DNA of 16,697 bases, from contig CAADWP010000158.1 in NCBI GenBank assembly GCA_900752785.1, positions 1-16,697 on the forward strand, given 5' to 3'. The position numbers and the translations under genes were made by a program. This document shows, one piece after another, positions 13,766 to 16,697 of this stretch (position 1 is its first letter; each line of letters begins with the position of its first letter). This stretch comes from an uncultured Ruminococcus sp. GTDB lineage: Bacteria > Bacillota > Clostridia > Oscillospirales > Ruminococcaceae. The notes below the pieces were generated by a model that saw nothing but the letters and a program-made list of their open reading frames with translations, had not been told where the DNA came from and did no database searches.

Positions 13766-15132
13766 AAAGCATACGAAGATGTCAGCATATAATAAGCCTT
13801 TTTATTCTGATTTTTATTGCCGGAATGGCAGGACTTGTATTTAAACTTCAGCATGAATCTCCTTTTTACATGATGAATTCAGATAATCACGAGCTCGGAC
13901 GCGTCTATGACAGACACGGAGAGATTCTTTTTAACGGAAGCTCTGACGGTAATTGGGCTGCTGAATATGGGGATAATTATTTTATCGACATAGGCAATCT
14001 TATTGGCGACGACAAAGGACAGATGACTAATACTCTTGTTGCACGCAATATAGAAAAGCTTAACAATTACAGCTTCTCAGGCGGTCTTGTCAGCGATGGC
14101 GGAAAGTCTGCGATTTACACCACTCTGGATCATAAAGCGAATCGAGCTGTCTATGATTCATTTCTCGGAAACAAAGGCTGTGCCGTTGCTTACAACTATA
14201 AAACTGGAGAGATTCTTGTATGCACAAGTTTACCGTCGATTGATGTTACAAAGGGATATGGAAATATTGACGCCCTTGAATCCGGAACACTTATATCTAA
14301 AACAATGTACCGCACCGTTCCCGGTTCAACACAAAAGGTTTCCACTGTCATTGCTGCACTTGAAATTATGGGAGCTGAAAAGCTTTTTTCAAAATCGTTC
14401 AATTGTTCCGGAAAATACATTAACAAAAGCGGCGATACTATTGATTGCCACGAGTTTTACGGACATGGTACTTTAACTATTCAACAAGCGGTGGAAAAAA
14501 GCTGCAATCCATTTTTTGCTCAGCTTATCGAGGACGGAGATCTGCCCCTAAGCAAACTGAAAAAAATATATAAACGTCTTGGATATGCCGTCAATGACGA
14601 TAAGATTAATTATATTGATATTGACGGAATAAAATGTGAATCGGCATCAACCACTCTCACCGATCCGAATGATTTTCAGACGCAATGGGGATGCCTTGGA
14701 CAGGGCGATACTCTTGTAAGTCCTATTCAGCTTATGATGTGGCAAAGCGCAATTGCTAACGGCACAGGAAAAATGACTATGCCGTATCTTATCGACGAAG
14801 TTACAAATGTCCGCGGAAAAATTACCGAAAGGGCTGAAACTACGTTCAGCGACAGACTTTTTTCCGAAGAAACTTCAGATACTATAAGACAGATACTTCT
14901 TACAAATGGCGCAAATAACTACACATACGCCATAAGCGGTTACACTATCGGAGTAAAAAGCGGTACCGCACAAGTCGACGAAGGCAAAAAAGAAAATTCT
15001 CTGCTCACAGGATTTGTGGACGATCCTATGATGCCGGTCGCATTCTGCGTATTGCTTGAAGATAGAAACAGTACTTCGCTTAAAGCTGAGCAAATTGTAA
15101 AAGTTATGCTTGACGCTTTATCATCAAAATAA
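13762..15132 (+). CDS. Class B penicillin-binding protein (transpeptidase)
   Basis: This is a D,D-transpeptidase that cross-links peptidoglycan outside the membrane. The 456-residue product has one N-terminal anchor (about 10-27), a short non-catalytic domain (LGRVYDRHGEILFNG, 45-59) and the transpeptidase domain (about 135-455). All three active-site motifs are intact: STQK (189-192, nucleophile S189), SCN (247-249) and KSGT (399-402). At 456 residues it is short for the class and lacks PASTA repeats, resembling PbpA of actinobacteria. AGGAGG lies nine bases before the ATG, and ATGA overlaps the SEDS stop. This is the natural partner of the preceding SEDS polymerase. It is the last gene of the operon; no strong hairpin terminator follows, only AT-rich weak inverted repeats in 15150-15185. 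Confidence 0.95.
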   Translation: MKSIRRCQHIISLFILIFIAGMAGLVFKLQHESPFYMMNSDNHELGRVYDRHGEILFNGSSDGNWAAEYGDNYFIDIGNLIGDDKGQMTNTLVARNIEKLNNYSFSGGLVSDGGKSAIYTTLDHKANRAVYDSFLGNKGCAVAYNYKTGEILVCTSLPSIDVTKGYGNIDALESGTLISKTMYRTVPGSTQKVSTVIAALEIMGAEKLFSKSFNCSGKYINKSGDTIDCHEFYGHGTLTIQQAVEKSCNPFFAQLIEDGDLPLSKLKKIYKRLGYAVNDDKINYIDIDGIKCESASTTLTDPNDFQTQWGCLGQGDTLVSPIQLMMWQSAIANGTGKMTMPYLIDEVTNVRGKITERAETTFSDRLFSEETSDTIRQILLTNGANNYTYAISGYTIGVKSGTAQVDEGKKENSLLTGFVDDPMMPVAFCVLLEDRNSTSLKAEQIVKVMLDALSSK

Positions 15133-15202
15133 TTTAGACCGTCATTTTTTACAATATTTGTATTATATTTTTTGTACAAATAACGAAAATAACAAAAAGA
15201 AC

Positions 15203-15231
15203 TTGTAAAAAAGCAATAATTATGGTATAAT
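15203..15231 (+). promoter_or_regulatory. Promoter of hpf
   Basis: TTGTAA (15203-15208), 17 bases, TATAAT (15226-15231), with TGG just before the -10, giving an extended -10 element. RNA should start near 15238, leaving a leader of about 78 bases. Confidence 0.75.
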
Positions 15232-15236
15232 ACAAC

Positions 15237-15292
15237 TATAGGTAATCTTTAAAAGCGTATGCTTGCCTATAATATTTATGGTCAGACTTTGT
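15237..15292 (+). promoter_or_regulatory. Structured 5' leader of hpf
   Basis: TATAGG (15237-15242) pairs with CCTATA (15266-15271), enclosing an inner hairpin AAGC-GTAT-GCTT (15253-15264). A second small stem is formed by TCAGA with TCTGA (about 15283-15298), just before the ribosome binding site AAAGGAGGA (15302-15310). It matches no riboswitch class I know. It may affect translation or message stability. Confidence 0.4.
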
Positions 15293-15315
15293 TCTGATCC
15301 TAAAGGAGGACTTCT

Positions 15316-15843
15316 ATGAAAACTACTATTACAGCTAAAAAAATGCAGATTCCACAAAACTTTACAGAATATGCAGAAAACAAAATTGACTCAAAACTCA
15401 GTAAATTCTTTGGTGATGAAGCTGCTGCAAAAATTGTTATCTCAGAGATCAAAAATCAAATTATTCTTGAACTTACCGTTAAATACAACAGTATGATCTT
15501 CCGCGCGGAGCGCACTGCTGCTGATAAAAATGACGCTCTTGATGATGCTATAGATAAGATCATTCGTCAGATCCGAAAGAATAAAACAAAAATTGAAAAA
15601 CGTCTTAAAGCAACTGCTTTTAAAGAAGCCTTTACTGAACCTGTTGACGAACAGTCCGATTATGAAGTAATCAAGCATAAAAAGTTCAAAATGCGGCCTA
15701 TGGATACCGAAGAAGCTATTCTTCAAATGAATATGCTTGGCCACAGCTTTTTCATGTTTACTAATGCTGCTACAGGTGAAATCAACGTTGTTTATAAGCG
15801 TAATGAGGGGAATTACGCAGTTCTTGAACCGGAACATGAATAA
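15316..15843 (+). CDS. hpf: Long-form ribosome hibernation promoting factor
   Basis: HPF sits in the mRNA/tRNA channel of the 30S subunit and, in the long form, pairs ribosomes into inactive 100S dimers during slow growth. The 175-residue product has the N-terminal S30AE/YfiA domain (about 1-100, with the helix AADKNDALDDAIDKIIRQIRKNK region), a linker, and the C-terminal dimerisation domain (about 118-173, IKHKKFKMRPMDTEEAILQMNMLGHSFFMFTNAATGE), which is diagnostic of the long type. AAAGGAGGA precedes the ATG by six bases. It has its own promoter and a strong terminator, so it is a single-gene unit. Length and motifs are normal for Firmicutes. Confidence 0.96.
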   Translation: MKTTITAKKMQIPQNFTEYAENKIDSKLSKFFGDEAAAKIVISEIKNQIILELTVKYNSMIFRAERTAADKNDALDDAIDKIIRQIRKNKTKIEKRLKATAFKEAFTEPVDEQSDYEVIKHKKFKMRPMDTEEAILQMNMLGHSFFMFTNAATGEINVVYKRNEGNYAVLEPEHE

Positions 15844-15848
15844 ATATT

Positions 15849-15876
15849 ATGCGGGACATAACTGTCCCGCATTTTA
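15849..15876 (+). terminator. Rho-independent terminator of hpf
   Basis: ATGCGGGACA (15849-15858), loop TAAC, TGTCCCGCAT (15863-15872), a perfect 10-bp stem followed by TTTATT. It starts five bases after the hpf stop codon. Confidence 0.9.
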
Positions 15877-15914
15877 TTAAATCCTATTTTCATAATTTTT
15901 AAAGGAGAATTTAC

Positions 15915-16586
15915 ATGGACAGCTATAAAAAATCAATTATTACAAAACGCATTATGAAAGTCGGCGAAAATCTGAGAAAAAACAATATGGAATTTTACTA
16001 CGCCGAAACAAAAAACGATGTTTATGATATTGTAAAGCAAATGCTGAAAAAGGGAGACGTTATAACCCATGGCGGCAGTGTTTCCATGGTTGAATGTGGT
16101 ATAAAAGAACTTATCAGTTCGCCTGAATATAATTATCTTGACCGTTCCAAAGCTCAGACACCGGAAGAAATCAAGAAAATTTACCGGGCAGCTTTTTCTG
16201 CAGATGTGTATATTTCAAGCGCTAACGCTATAACTGAGGACGGCGTTCTTTATAATGTGGACGGAAACAGCAATCGAATTGCAGCAATTGCTTTCGGTCC
16301 GGATTCTGTCATTATCATTGCGGGCTTCAATAAGATTGTACGAAATCTTGAAGAAGCTGAAATACGTGTAAAAAATGAAGCTGCGCCTGCAAATTGCGTC
16401 AGACTTTCATGTACATCATATTGCAGCGAAACAGGAGAATGCTTATCTCTTTCTAAATCAAACAGACAAATAACTGACGGCTGCTCAAGTGATGGACGTA
16501 TCTGCTGTAATTATCTTATCTCTGCACAGCAGCGTCATAAAAACAGAATAAAAGTAATTATCGTAGGCGAAGAACTCGGATATTAA
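15915..16586 (+). CDS. LUD-domain protein (LutC/YkgG-like)
   Basis: This 223-residue soluble protein has the LUD (lactate utilisation, formerly DUF162) fold. Characteristic segments are GDVITHGGSVSMVECGI (47-63), ADVYISSANAITEDGVLYNVDG (96-117), the nucleotide-site-like NRIAAIAFGPDSVIIIAG (120-137), and the ending VIIVGEELGY. The C-terminal part holds seven cysteines (161, 166, 170, 176, 190, 197, 198) where many relatives have a CxxxGxC type cluster; whether they bind metal is unknown. AAAGGAG lies eight bases before the ATG. LutA and LutB partners are not next to it, so a role in lactate oxidation should not be assumed. It lies just after the hpf terminator, so it needs its own promoter or read-through; none stands out. 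Confidence 0.92.
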   Translation: MDSYKKSIITKRIMKVGENLRKNNMEFYYAETKNDVYDIVKQMLKKGDVITHGGSVSMVECGIKELISSPEYNYLDRSKAQTPEEIKKIYRAAFSADVYISSANAITEDGVLYNVDGNSNRIAAIAFGPDSVIIIAGFNKIVRNLEEAEIRVKNEAAPANCVRLSCTSYCSETGECLSLSKSNRQITDGCSSDGRICCNYLISAQQRHKNRIKVIIVGEELGY

Positions 16587-16697
16587 CAGTAGTCTCCTCT
16601 TAAATCTAAATTGAGATTATTTATTCACCTTAAAAGCCTATTTCATTATTAATTTTTAAAATTAATATATATTTATTTGTAAAAAAACTTGCATTTA
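16587..16697. other. AT-rich right edge with weak inverted repeats
   Basis: AATCT/AGATT (about 16605-16620) and ATTAATTTT-T-AAAATTAAT (about 16648-16666) can pair. The first, followed by ATTTATT, is a weak candidate terminator for the LUD gene. No coding sequence is seen up to the window end. Confidence 0.35.

Noticed and set aside
15442..15837. 131-codon minus-strand open frame
   Set aside because: It is entirely antisense to hpf, whose protein family is certain.

Overview
The window looks like chromosomal DNA of a fibre-degrading Ruminococcus-type Clostridia (Firmicutes, Oscillospirales). The evidence is low GC, strong AGGAGG-type ribosome binding sites, compact overlapping operons, consensus sigma-A promoters, and a secreted GH9 cellulase ending in a type I dockerin, the hallmark of cellulosome-making ruminococci. 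The species is inferred, not proven.

Left part, minus strand (1-7749). The first 67 codons of a membrane protein, possibly SpoIIE-like, run off the left edge. A 416-base gap follows that is packed with perfect inverted repeats, including a closed three-armed (cloverleaf-like) element at 381-485. Next is a seven-gene operon read right to left: mscS-type channel, membrane-anchored metallophosphoesterase, HI0933/YhiN flavoprotein, COG2509 flavoprotein, a propeller-like protein of unknown function, an 87-residue protein and rsmA (ksgA). Neighbouring genes overlap or abut. One good promoter (7721-7749) lies upstream. A 161-bp foldback element (7540-7700) with a TAA target duplication has landed in the operon leader, and it makes the mscS reading frame look 57 codons longer than it should be.

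Middle (7787-11687). A tRNA-Arg(CCU) gene with its own promoter is followed 51 bases later by pduL, a phosphotransacylase without an encapsulation peptide. A bidirectional terminator separates pduL from a convergent tetR-GH9 operon. The tetR promoter is a perfect TTGACA-17-TATAAT. One copy of a 13-bp palindrome (TGACAA-N-TTGTCA) overlaps its -35 and a second copy covers its start site, so TetR very probably controls itself and the cellulase.

Right part (11746-16586). Upstream of tetR a second foldback element (11792-11962, CTAA duplication, IS5-like ends) appears to interrupt a short reading frame. After it come an FHA-SEDS-PBP operon for cell-wall synthesis, laid out like the fhaB-rodA-pbpA core of actinobacteria, then long-form hpf with its own promoter, structured leader and terminator, and a LUD-domain (LutC/YkgG-like) gene.

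No CRISPR array, transposase gene, rRNA or clearly new multi-gene system was seen. The most notable signals are the cloverleaf repeat, the two different IS5-superfamily miniature elements, and the TetR-operated cellulosomal GH9.
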